This document shows positions 8,689 to 16,414 of a stretch of 64,000 bases of DNA, piece by piece (the stretch's first letter is position 1; each line of letters opens with the position of its first letter). Under the pieces are notes generated by a model. The model saw nothing but the letters and a program-made list of their open reading frames with translations. It made no database searches and was not told where the DNA came from. The position numbers were made by a program, and so were the translations under genes. The DNA is taken from contig NZ_CP030047.1 of assembly GCF_015291625.1 (NCBI RefSeq), positions 1,116,001 to 1,180,000 of the forward strand. Reading direction: 5' to 3'. The DNA comes from Bradyrhizobium sp. CCBAU 53421. GTDB taxonomy: Bacteria; Pseudomonadota; Alphaproteobacteria; Rhizobiales; Xanthobacteraceae.

Positions 8689-9724
8689 AGTCAGGAATAT
8701 CGTAAAGACGTTCGGCAGCTTTGCCGCGCTCGACAACGTCGATCTCAAGGTCGCCGACGGCGAGCTGCTGGCGTTGCTCGGTCCGTCCGGCTCCGGCAAG
8801 ACGACGCTGCTGCGGATCATCGCAGGGCTGGATTGGCCCGACTCCGGCGAGGTCGCGATCGACGGCGAGAATGCGCTCTCGCGCGGCGCCAGCGAGCGCC
8901 AGGTCGGCTTCGTGTTCCAGCACTACGCGCTGTTCCGCCACATGACGGTGTTCGAGAACGTCGCGTTCGGCCTGCGCGTGCAGCCGCGGGCGATCCGCAA
9001 GGACGAGGCGACGATCCGCGCCCGCGTCAAGAACCTGCTCGATCTGGTGCAGCTCGATTGGCTGGCCAACCGTTATCCAAGCCAATTGTCCGGCGGCCAG
9101 CGGCAGCGCATCGCCCTGGCGCGCGCGCTCGCGATCGAGCCGCGGATCCTGCTGCTCGACGAGCCGTTCGGGGCGCTCGATGCCAAGGTGCGCAAGGAGC
9201 TGCGGCAATGGCTGCGCTCGCTGCACAACGAGATCCACGTCACCTCGATCTTCGTCACCCACGATCAGGAGGAGGCGCTCGAGGTCGCCAACCGCGTCGT
9301 GGTGATGGACAAGGGCAAGATCGAGCAGATCGGCTCGCCCGGCGAGGTCTATGACAATCCGGCGACCGCCTTCGTGCACGGCTTCATCGGTGAATCCATC
9401 GTGCTGCCGGTCGATGTCGCCGGCGATGCGGTGCGGCTGGACGGCCGTCCGTTGAACATTCCGGCGCTGGGAGCGGCATCCGGCGCGGCCAAGCTGTTCG
9501 TCCGCCGCCACGACATGGCGGTCGGCCCGGCCGGAACCGGGGCGCTGGAAGGCGCGATCCGGCATGTCCGCTCGTTCGGTCCGATCCAGCGCGCCGAGGT
9601 GGCCCTGTCGGGCAGCGAGGGCAAGACCGTGATCGAGATCGACGCCCCCCGCGACCGCGAGCTGCAGGCCGGCGAAATCGTCTCGCTGCAACCCCGCCGC
9701 TACCGGATCTTTGCCGCCCAGTAG
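8678..9724 (+). CDS. cysA: Sulfate/thiosulfate ABC transporter ATP-binding protein CysA
   Basis: 348 residues, the energising subunit of the sulfate importer. Walker [10 protein letters not shown] lies at about 35-43, the ABC signature LSGGQ at 137-141, Walker B ILLLDEP at about 157-163, and the H-loop in [15 protein letters not shown]. The C-terminal third is a TOBE-like regulatory domain as in CysA. It overlaps cysW by 11 bases and ends the sulfur locus. Two repeat elements follow the stop. Confidence 0.94.
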   Translation: MAIEVRNIVKTFGSFAALDNVDLKVADGELLALLGPSGSGKTTLLRIIAGLDWPDSGEVAIDGENALSRGASERQVGFVFQHYALFRHMTVFENVAFGLRVQPRAIRKDEATIRARVKNLLDLVQLDWLANRYPSQLSGGQRQRIALARALAIEPRILLLDEPFGALDAKVRKELRQWLRSLHNEIHVTSIFVTHDQEEALEVANRVVVMDKGKIEQIGSPGEVYDNPATAFVHGFIGESIVLPVDVAGDAVRLDGRPLNIPALGAASGAAKLFVRRHDMAVGPAGTGALEGAIRHVRSFGPIQRAEVALSGSEGKTVIEIDAPRDRELQAGEIVSLQPRRYRIFAAQ

Positions 9725-9741
9725 CCCCTAACCGCCGGCTG

Positions 9742-9872
9742 AACACCTCCCCTTGAAAAGGGGAGGTCGCTTTGCTCGCCAGAGCAAAGCGGGTGGGGAT
9801 CTGCTCTTTCCACTCGCAGCGTCGCCTGCGGCCGACCCCATCCCGACCTTCCCCTTTCAGGGGGAAGGGGAA
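9742..9872. repeat. Intergenic repeat family C, copy 3 (paired GGGGAGG-type arms)
   Basis: Begins with the stem CACCTCCCCTT / AAGGGGAGGT, has an inner GCTTTGCTC / GAGCAAAGC hairpin (around 9768-9789), and ends with TTCCCCTTTC / GGGGGAAGGGGAAG. It resembles the elements at 48662-48810 and 53400-53566. Confidence 0.7.
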
Positions 9873-9887
9873 GCTCTGCATCCAAGC

Positions 9888-9960
9888 CATTCCGGGGCGC
9901 GAAGCGAACCCGGAATCTCGAGATTCCGGGTTCGATGCTACCGCATCGCCCCGGAATGAC
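9888..9960. repeat. Nested palindrome: 28-bp perfect palindrome inside a CGCCCCGGAATGAC stem
   Basis: Bases 9906-9933 form a perfect 28-bp palindrome centred on CTCGAG. It is enclosed by CATTCCGGGGCG (9888-9899) pairing with CGCCCCGGAATG (9947-9958). It lies between cysA and the CAP lipoprotein, with no gene on either strand. Confidence 0.85.
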
Positions 9961-10052
9961 GGCGTTTTGCGTGGCCAAAAGTTAGCCCCTGTTCACCATT
10001 CAGCCACGGTTGGTATGCAACAACGGCGGGCCAACCTTGGGGGTTTTTACCT

Positions 10053-10550
10053 GTGAAACGGACGACGGTCGCCCTGTTCGGGCTTCTGGTGCTTGGCGGC
10101 TGCGCCGCGGACACCAAAATCCCGGAAGAACCGGCCATGTATCTCAACATGGCGCAGCCCGGTGCCGTGCTGGACAGCCAGGCGGCCGCGATCATGTTTT
10201 CGCAATACCGCCAGAACAATGGTCTCGGCACCGTCGTGGTCGACCCCGATTTGACCAGGCTCGCCGAGCAGCAGTCGCAGGCGATGGCCGCCCGCAACAA
10301 GATGGACCATGACGTGAAGGCCCCGCTCGGCAAGCGGCTGGAGGCCGGCGGCTATCCCGCGACGGTGGCGGTCGAGAACATCTCGGCCGGCTATCACACG
10401 CTGGCGGAGGCATTTTCGGGCTGGCGCGATTCACCGCCGCACAAGGCCAACATGCTCAAGAGCGGTGTCACAAAAATGGGCATCGCGGCCGTCTATGCTC
10501 CAAATACCAAATACAAGGTGTTCTGGACGCTCATTTTGGCGGCAACCTGA
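10053..10550 (+). CDS. CAP/SCP-domain lipoprotein
   Basis: 165 residues from GTG 10053. The N-terminus MKRTTVALFGLLVLGGC is a lipoprotein signal with lipobox LGGC, so C17 should be lipidated. The rest is a CAP (SCP/PR1-like) domain: LTRLAEQQSQAMAARNKMDHD, VAVENISAGY and AFSGWRDSPPHKANML hold the conserved His/Glu/His residues. Bacterial members are poorly characterised envelope proteins. It appears monocistronic, lying between the palindrome at 9888-9960 and the patatin gene. Confidence 0.85.
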   Translation: MKRTTVALFGLLVLGGCAADTKIPEEPAMYLNMAQPGAVLDSQAAAIMFSQYRQNNGLGTVVVDPDLTRLAEQQSQAMAARNKMDHDVKAPLGKRLEAGGYPATVAVENISAGYHTLAEAFSGWRDSPPHKANMLKSGVTKMGIAAVYAPNTKYKVFWTLILAAT

Positions 10551-10656
10551 TCTCGATAAATTCCGCGTGATCTTCCCTCCATATCTCGTTGATTGACGCG
10601 GCTGCGAACAGCCGCCACGGTGCGCCCTCACGTCATTTCGAACCGAACGGTTACGA

Positions 10657-11835
10657 ATGGATACTTCGGATTCCGCGCCGACGCCGGCGCAAGCGCAGCG
10701 CGTACTGGTTCTTCAGGGCGGCGGTGCGCTCGGCTCCTATCAGGCCGGTGCCTTCCAGGCGCTTTGTCACGCGGGCTTCGAGCCGGAATGGATCGCCGGC
10801 ATCTCGATCGGCGCCATCAATGCCGCGATCATCGCCGGCAACGAGCCGGACAGGCGCGTGCCGCGGCTGAAGGAATTCTGGGAGATGGTCTCGGCGCCGG
10901 TGCCGTGGAATCCGATCTCCAAGCATGAGCGCGCCCGCTCGCTGTTCAACGAGACCAGCGCCGCCATCATCGCAACCTTCGGCGTGCCCGGCTTCTTCAC
11001 GCCGCGGATTCCGCCGGCGCCGCTGTGGCCGCCCGGCAGCTCGCAGTCGCTGAGCTATTACGACACCGCGCCGCTGAAGAAGACGCTGGAGCGCCTGGTT
11101 GATTTCGATCGCATCAACGATCTGAAGACGCGGCTGTCGGTCGGCGCGGTCGGCGTCACCTCGGGCAATTTCCGCTATTTCGACAATTACGAGTTCAAGA
11201 AGCTCGGCAAGAAGATCGGCCCCGAGCACATCATGGCCTCGGGCGCCTTGCCGCCGGGCTTTCCCGCCGTCGTGATCGAGGGCGAGTATTACTGGGACGG
11301 CGGCATCGCCTCCAACACGCCGCTCGACTTCGTGCTCGACGAGGAGACCAGCCGCGATCTCCTGATCTTCCAGGTCGACCTGTTCAGCGCGCGCGGGCCG
11401 TTGCCGGAGACGCTGCTGGAGGCCGCCGAGCGCGAAAAGGACATCCGCTATTCCAGCCGGACGCGGATGAACACCGACAAGAACCGGCAGATCCACAACG
11501 CCCGCATGGCGGTGCGCGACCTGATCGGCAAGCTGCCCGATTACCTGAAGAACGATCCGTCGGTCGAATTGTTGCGCAAGGCGTCCAAAGAGAACACCGT
11601 CACGGTGGTTCACCTGATCTACAAGAGCAAGAACTACGAGTCCTCGTCGAAGGACTACGACTTCTCCCATGTCGGAATGGTCGAGCACTGGGGCGCGGGC
11701 GTCCGCGACGTGCATTTGTCGATGCGTCACAAAGAGTGGCTAGAACGGCCGCAGTCCGGGGAAACCATGGTGACTTACGACCTCACGGGGGACGAACCCA
11801 TGCCCCCTGAATCGAAGCCCCCTGCAAGCAAATAG
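10657..11835 (+). CDS. Patatin-like phospholipase (DUF3734-type C-terminus)
   Basis: 392 residues. The Ser-Asp dyad of patatins is intact: oxyanion loop GGGALGSYQAG (about 21-31), nucleophile elbow GISIG (48-52, S50), and D214 in YYWDGGIASNTPLD. A C-terminal portion after residue 250 (RTRMNTDKNRQIHNARMA, VVHLIYKSKNYESSSKDYDF) matches the DUF3734 extension. It probably hydrolyses acyl chains from phospholipids or storage lipids. The 3-hydroxybutyrate dehydrogenase gene starts 12 bases downstream, so the pair may form an operon tied to lipid or polyhydroxybutyrate turnover (inference). Confidence 0.9.
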   Translation: MDTSDSAPTPAQAQRVLVLQGGGALGSYQAGAFQALCHAGFEPEWIAGISIGAINAAIIAGNEPDRRVPRLKEFWEMVSAPVPWNPISKHERARSLFNETSAAIIATFGVPGFFTPRIPPAPLWPPGSSQSLSYYDTAPLKKTLERLVDFDRINDLKTRLSVGAVGVTSGNFRYFDNYEFKKLGKKIGPEHIMASGALPPGFPAVVIEGEYYWDGGIASNTPLDFVLDEETSRDLLIFQVDLFSARGPLPETLLEAAEREKDIRYSSRTRMNTDKNRQIHNARMAVRDLIGKLPDYLKNDPSVELLRKASKENTVTVVHLIYKSKNYESSSKDYDFSHVGMVEHWGAGVRDVHLSMRHKEWLERPQSGETMVTYDLTGDEPMPPESKPPASK

Positions 11836-11847
11836 GAGCGAACAACA

Positions 11848-12636
11848 ATGGGTACGTTGACAGGCAAGACCGCCGTGGTGACCGGCTCGACCAGCGGCAT
11901 CGGATTGGCTTATGCGCGCGCCTTCGCCGGCGCCGGCGCCAATATCGTGCTCAACGGCATGGGCGTGCCGGCCGACATCGAGAAAGAGCGCTCTGGCATC
12001 GAGACCGACTTCAAGGTCAAGGCGGTGCACTCGCCGGCCGACATGACCAAGCCGGCCGAGATCGCCGACATGATCGCGCTCGGCGAAAAGACCTTCGGCT
12101 CGGTCGACATCCTCGTCAACAATGCCGGCATCCAGTTCGTGTCGCCGATCGAGGAATTCCCGCCGGAGAAGTGGGAAGCCATCATCTCGATCAACCTGTC
12201 GTCGGCGTTCTATGGCATCCGCGCCGCGGTACCCGGCATGAAGAAGCGCGGCTGGGGCCGCATTATCAACACGGCTTCCGCGCACTCGCTGGTCGCTTCG
12301 CCGTTCAAGTCGGCCTATGTCTCGGCCAAGCACGGCATCGCCGGCCTCACCAAGACCGCGGCGCTCGAGCTTGCGCAGTTCAAGATCACCTGCAACTGCA
12401 TCAGCCCGGGCTATGTCTGGACGCCGCTGGTCGAGCACCAGATTCCGGAGACCATGAAGGCGCGCAACATGACCAAGGAGCAGGTCATCAAGGACGTGCT
12501 GCTCGCCGCCCAGCCGACCAAGGAGTTCGTCACCTCCGAGCAGGTCGCAGCCCTCGCGCTGTTCCTGTGCGGCGACGATGCCGCGCAGATCACCGGCGCC
12601 AATCTCTCGATCGACGGCGGCTGGACCGCGGAGTAA
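11848..12636 (+). CDS. bdhA: 3-Hydroxybutyrate dehydrogenase
   Basis: 262-residue classical SDR. TGSTSGIG is the NAD-binding motif, NNAGIQFVSPIEEFPPEKW the NAG block characteristic of D-3-hydroxybutyrate dehydrogenases, and the catalytic Y157 and K161 sit in SAYVSAKHG. The C-terminal INGANLSIDGG-like end (ITGANLSIDGGWTAE) and the LVEHQIPETMKARNM segment support the substrate call. It interconverts 3-hydroxybutyrate and acetoacetate in PHB degradation. AGGAG at about 11833-11837 precedes the ATG. A strong hairpin terminator lies 30 bases after the stop. Confidence 0.9.
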   Translation: MGTLTGKTAVVTGSTSGIGLAYARAFAGAGANIVLNGMGVPADIEKERSGIETDFKVKAVHSPADMTKPAEIADMIALGEKTFGSVDILVNNAGIQFVSPIEEFPPEKWEAIISINLSSAFYGIRAAVPGMKKRGWGRIINTASAHSLVASPFKSAYVSAKHGIAGLTKTAALELAQFKITCNCISPGYVWTPLVEHQIPETMKARNMTKEQVIKDVLLAAQPTKEFVTSEQVAALALFLCGDDAAQITGANLSIDGGWTAE

Positions 12637-12665
12637 TCGTTTCGACGAGACTCGTCGGCAAGAAC

Positions 12666-12703
12666 AAGCCGGCCCTGATTGGATCAGGGCCGGCTTTTGT
12701 TTT
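12666..12703 (+). terminator. Rho-independent terminator after bdhA
   Basis: AAGCCGGCCCTGAT (12666-12679), loop TGG, ATCAGGGCCGGCTT (12683-12696), then TTGTTTT. A perfect 14-bp stem followed by a T run. It may also serve the convergent gene ending at 12730. Confidence 0.93.
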
Positions 12704-12729
12704 CTATCTGATGATCGGCGGGCCTGCCG

Positions 12730-13014
12730 TCAGGCGTCCGACCCGCTCTCTTTCGCAGGCTTTTGCTTCTCGGCCACCAGCCGCTCCATGCTCTCAATGA
12801 TGTTGACCTCGTGCGCGCCGGGGCCCGCATCGGGTGCGACTTCGATCGATGTGATCGCCGCTTCGGAGATCTGCAACTCTGCGTACGAGGCGACGTGCTG
12901 GTGGTCGCGCAACGCGCTTTCGATCGCGTTGGCGAGCGATACGAATTCGTCCTGCGCCGCCTTCGGCCAGGATTGCACGCGATCAAACAGGTCTTTCAGC
13001 TCGGTGGCGCTCAT
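12730..13014 (-). CDS. Small acidic hypothetical protein, antitoxin-like N-terminus
   Basis: 94 residues beginning MSATELKDLFDRVQSWPKAA, rich in charged residues and without a membrane segment. The opening helix with SWPKAAQDEFVSLANAIE resembles the WPKxxQ start of small addiction-module proteins, but I cannot assign a family with confidence. It is convergent with bdhA and 32 bases downstream of the flippase gene on the same strand, so the two could be co-transcribed. No partner toxin gene is adjacent. Confidence 0.6.
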   Translation of the reverse strand: MSATELKDLFDRVQSWPKAAQDEFVSLANAIESALRDHQHVASYAELQISEAAITSIEVAPDAGPGAHEVNIIESMERLVAEKQKPAKESGSDA

Positions 13015-13046
13015 GGCGGCAATTATATACCGTGGCCGGCCGAATG

Positions 13047-14441
13047 CTATGCCGCCGGCCGCCGCTTTCCGAACGCCAGCACGTGCAGGCCGAGGCGCGA
13101 GCGCACCACGTAGAACAGGAGGATGGTCTCGAAGGTCAGCGACAGCGAGGTCGAGGCGGCGGCGCCCATGCCGCCGTAGCGCGGGACCAGCGCGATGCAG
13201 AGCCCGACATTCATGAAGAACGACACCGCATAGGCGGTTGCGCAGATGCTCTGGTGGCCGAGCATGTTCAACAGCCGCTCCACCGGCCCGATCGCCGAGC
13301 GCACCACGAGCCCGATCGCGGCGACGAACATGATGCTGTAGCCGTCGACGAATTTCGGGCCGAACAGCCAGAGCAGTGGCTTGCCGAACGCGAGCAGGGC
13401 GATGGTTGCGAGCAGCGAGGGCCAGAACGTCCAGCTGATCGCGTGTGCGACGTAGGCCGACAGCCGCTCCTTGTCGCCGAGCGCGTTGTATTCGGCAAAG
13501 CGGTGCGCCGTCGTCGCCGACATCGCGTAATGGACGAACGACACCAGCGCCAGCGTCTTCACCACCGCGAAGTAGATGCCGACCTCCTCGGAGGAGCGGA
13601 ATTGTTGCAGCATCAGCACGTCGGTGTAGCCGAGCAACAGATAGAAGCTCTCGACCAGCATGATCGGCAGCGAGATCGCGAACCAGCCCTTGACGTCGTA
13701 GGTCTTCTCGCCCACCCCGACATGGGCTTTGAGGCGGCGGTTCAGCACGATCATCTGGCCGATCGCCGCGATGTACACCGCCGCGGCGCTCGCGATCATC
13801 GCAGCCGTCGCGCCGAGGTTGAGGCCGAGCGCCAGCGCGCCGGCGGTCAGCGCGATGATCAGTCCCTGCCGCACGATGAACTGCGGCATCAGGCCGAGCT
13901 GCATCCAGTCATGTGCACGCGAGATACCGTCCTGGGTGTTGGCGACCACGAAGGGCGGCAATGTCAGGCAGCCGATATAGAGCGGCACCACCGCGTTGGT
14001 ATCGATCCAGGGCGAGGCGAGGTGGATCACGCCGGCGAGCAGCAGTGCCACCGTGCTGGAGGCGGCAAGCACCACCCAGCGGCCGCCGGACAGGAAGCCG
14101 CGCAGCGCCGCGAGGTCGCCGCGCGCGCGATATTCCGGGATGATCTTCTGCGAGGACGGTGCGATGCCGAAATCCATCGTGCTGCCGAGCAGCAGCACCC
14201 AGGTCCAGACGTAGACATAGATGCCGTAGTCCGAGCCGCTCATCCAGCGCGCCAGCAGGATCTGCGCGAGATAGGCGATCGCGGCGCTGATGACGCGGAT
14301 GACGAAGATGGTGCCGGCGAGGCGCTTGGTGACCGACGCCTCCTTGGTGCCGCCGAGCAGGCGCGCGACAAGGCCGCGCAGGCGTGCGGCCGGGCCCGAC
14401 GGTGCCGAGGGTGCGGCAGAGGTGGCGGATCGTGTCTCCAT
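13047..14441 (-). CDS. Polysaccharide/oligosaccharide flippase family membrane protein (Wzx-like)
   Basis: 464 residues with about 12 hydrophobic segments, reading leftward from ATG 14441. The first helix region (AGTIFVIRVISAAIAYLAQI) and WMSGSDYGIYVYVWTW are typical of the polysaccharide biosynthesis/MATE-like flippases that move lipid-linked sugars across the inner membrane. An in-frame upstream start exists at 14579, but it would add 46 residues of low-quality sequence. No glycosyltransferase neighbours are present, so its substrate (LPS, exopolysaccharide) is unknown. Confidence 0.82.
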   Translation of the reverse strand: METRSATSAAPSAPSGPAARLRGLVARLLGGTKEASVTKRLAGTIFVIRVISAAIAYLAQILLARWMSGSDYGIYVYVWTWVLLLGSTMDFGIAPSSQKIIPEYRARGDLAALRGFLSGGRWVVLAASSTVALLLAGVIHLASPWIDTNAVVPLYIGCLTLPPFVVANTQDGISRAHDWMQLGLMPQFIVRQGLIIALTAGALALGLNLGATAAMIASAAAVYIAAIGQMIVLNRRLKAHVGVGEKTYDVKGWFAISLPIMLVESFYLLLGYTDVLMLQQFRSSEEVGIYFAVVKTLALVSFVHYAMSATTAHRFAEYNALGDKERLSAYVAHAISWTFWPSLLATIALLAFGKPLLWLFGPKFVDGYSIMFVAAIGLVVRSAIGPVERLLNMLGHQSICATAYAVSFFMNVGLCIALVPRYGGMGAAASTSLSLTFETILLFYVVRSRLGLHVLAFGKRRPAA

Positions 14442-14636
14442 CACAGCCAAGCGGAAAATTCCTAAAGCGCCGCAAGGCGGCAATGGCCCCCGATCTATCA
14501 ACGAAACGTTAAGATTGGGTTGGATAGTCCCGGTCGTCCGGCCTTCGCTGCGGCGACAGCGCACCAGGTTGTGGCCCATAAGTTCGCGTAACGGTGAGCC
14601 GCCCGGAAGATCAGGCCCTTCGGCTGCCTTGTTGCA

Positions 14637-15134
14637 TCAGGACTTGCCTGGCCGGGGCGATCCGGGTGCGGACATCCATCGATCGATGTTTACCGCGGTT
14701 TCGTTCTGCCGGGCCTTCGCCAGCAGGCGGTCGCGCGCGGCACCTGCCGGAAGGCGGGCGGCCTTCTCGCGCGCTGCCTGCGCACCTTGCAAAAGACGAT
14801 CCTCGAACGAGACCGTATGCTTGACGCGCCGGCGGCGGCGCCGGATCGCCGGCCTGCTTTCGGGCGCCGCCGGCTGCTCCTCTGTGGCGAGCTGCTGCTC
14901 TACAATGGGCAGCATGTCCGGTGGAACGACATCTCTCGTGTTCCGGTCAGACGCCGCCAAAAAGCGTTCGAGGCTTTCGACAAACTGATAGCTCAGCGCG
15001 AGATGGTGCCAGCTCTGTGCCAACAGTTCGTTGTCGCTGCGGGTCGCTGGATCAGCCGTCTGTCGTGCGCGTTGCTCGGCACTTGCCGCACGCTCGACGC
15101 AATTCGCGATATGTCCGCTAAGCTTAAGGAGCAT
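14637..15134 (-). CDS. Conserved hypothetical protein, Arg/Ala-rich
   Basis: 165 residues starting MLLKLSGHIANCVERAASAE, mostly helical, without signal or membrane segment. It has two parts: an N-terminal helical part with LAQSWHHLALSYQFVESLERFL, and a C-terminal part following a run of basic residues (AIRRRRRRVKH, around 95-105) with AREKAARLPAGAARDRLL and a Trp-containing end. I do not recognise a family. It lies between the flippase and the cheB gene on the same strand, so it may belong with the sensory cluster. Confidence 0.65.
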   Translation of the reverse strand: MLLKLSGHIANCVERAASAEQRARQTADPATRSDNELLAQSWHHLALSYQFVESLERFLAASDRNTRDVVPPDMLPIVEQQLATEEQPAAPESRPAIRRRRRRVKHTVSFEDRLLQGAQAAREKAARLPAGAARDRLLAKARQNETAVNIDRWMSAPGSPRPGKS

Positions 15135-15259
15135 GGTCGGTCTCCCGATCCCTGCGAGTCAACTATCCGAGAATGGGTTCGACGACAGCGAAACGCCCGC
15201 GGACAGGAGAGGTTCCATCCGCTCGAAAATCGAACCCAGGAGCCGTGGCCCTGGCTATC

Positions 15260-16267
15260 CTACGCCGCGGTAAACCGCGCCGCGATCTCGTCGGTGCGCC
15301 GGATGGAGTCGCGGATCACCTTGGCTTCCGCTTCGAACTCGCGCGCCCTGGCGGCCCAGGACTCGGCGACCCTGGTTTGGCCGCCACTGCTCGCCTGCAC
15401 CTCGAGTTTCCTGGCGAGGGCGACCCGCTCGTCGAGGGCGCGCAAGGCGCTGCCGAAAGCCCGCCTTACATTGTCGTCGAGCGCGAGGCTCATGACCTCG
15501 GCCGAGTAGGCGTGGCCCTCGTGGCAGCGGTAGCGTACCAGCTCGCCTTCATCGATTTCCCACATGACGCCGTGGCAGTCAGGGCAGGCGAGTACCGATC
15601 GTCGGCCGATCCGATCCATTTCATGCATGCTGCCACGTCCACCGCTTGCCACGTTGACTTCATATTCCAGGTTGTCCGGAACCGGCACCGCTTGCCCTGC
15701 CGGCTGCCGCGCCAGCATTTCGAACAGTGCCGGCATGCCCTTGAGGCCCACGACATGATCGGGATTCGCGCGGGCAAGGGCTGTGGTCGGCATCTCCGGA
15801 AAAGCGGCGTCGGCCGGGTCCTGCACCACGGTAATGCCGCCGCACTGCTTCAGCGCCGATAGGCCCGCGGCGCCGTCGCCCAGCGTTCCGGTAAGGACGG
15901 CGCCGACGGTCCGCGGCCCACAGCACAGTGCTGCGGACCGGAACAGCGGATCGAGCGACGGCCGGGCGTTGTTCTCGCGCGGCCCCGATCCGAGCCGCAA
16001 ATGCCCGCTCTCGACGATGAGGTGACGCTCGGCCGGCGCGATATAGAGGCGGCTCTTTTCCAGCTTTTCGCCATCGACGGCAAAGCTGGCCGGCAACGGA
16101 CCCGCCTGGGTCAGGATCGCATCAAGCTCCGACCGGAATTGGCTCGACAGGTGGATGGTCACGACAACGGACGCGGGAAAATCGCGCGAGAATTCGCCGG
16201 CGAGAAAGCGCAATGCCTCGAACCCCCCGGCGGAAGTCCCTATGGCCAGGACATCGCGATTGTTCAT
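15260..16267 (-). CDS. Stand-alone CheB-type methylesterase with C-terminal Cys/His ribbon and helical tail
   Basis: 335 residues. Residues 1-190 are a CheB methylesterase domain with the catalytic triad S12 (GTSAGG), H39 (TIHLSS) and D131 (GTLGDGAAGL). There is no receiver domain. After residue 210 a small putative zinc ribbon follows (ACPDCHGVMW...VRYRCHEGHAY), then a long charged helical tail. ATG 16267 is preferred over 16273 because GGAG lies 7 bases before it. It diverges from the CheB-CheR-HWE hybrid. Its target is unlikely to be a local chemoreceptor, since none is nearby. Confidence 0.88.
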   Translation of the reverse strand: MNNRDVLAIGTSAGGFEALRFLAGEFSRDFPASVVVTIHLSSQFRSELDAILTQAGPLPASFAVDGEKLEKSRLYIAPAERHLIVESGHLRLGSGPRENNARPSLDPLFRSAALCCGPRTVGAVLTGTLGDGAAGLSALKQCGGITVVQDPADAAFPEMPTTALARANPDHVVGLKGMPALFEMLARQPAGQAVPVPDNLEYEVNVASGGRGSMHEMDRIGRRSVLACPDCHGVMWEIDEGELVRYRCHEGHAYSAEVMSLALDDNVRRAFGSALRALDERVALARKLEVQASSGGQTRVAESWAARAREFEAEAKVIRDSIRRTDEIAARFTAA

Positions 16268-16414
16268 TCGCATGCTCCGAGCCCCATGGGGGAACCCGCA
16301 CAGAGATCATTCGTTCCGAAATCAGTTCGGACGAATACCTCCTTGCCTAAACTTCTGATAAGTGGATCAAATGCAGTTGCGTCCGATGGACGATCAAGGA
16401 ATTGAGCCGCGCGG

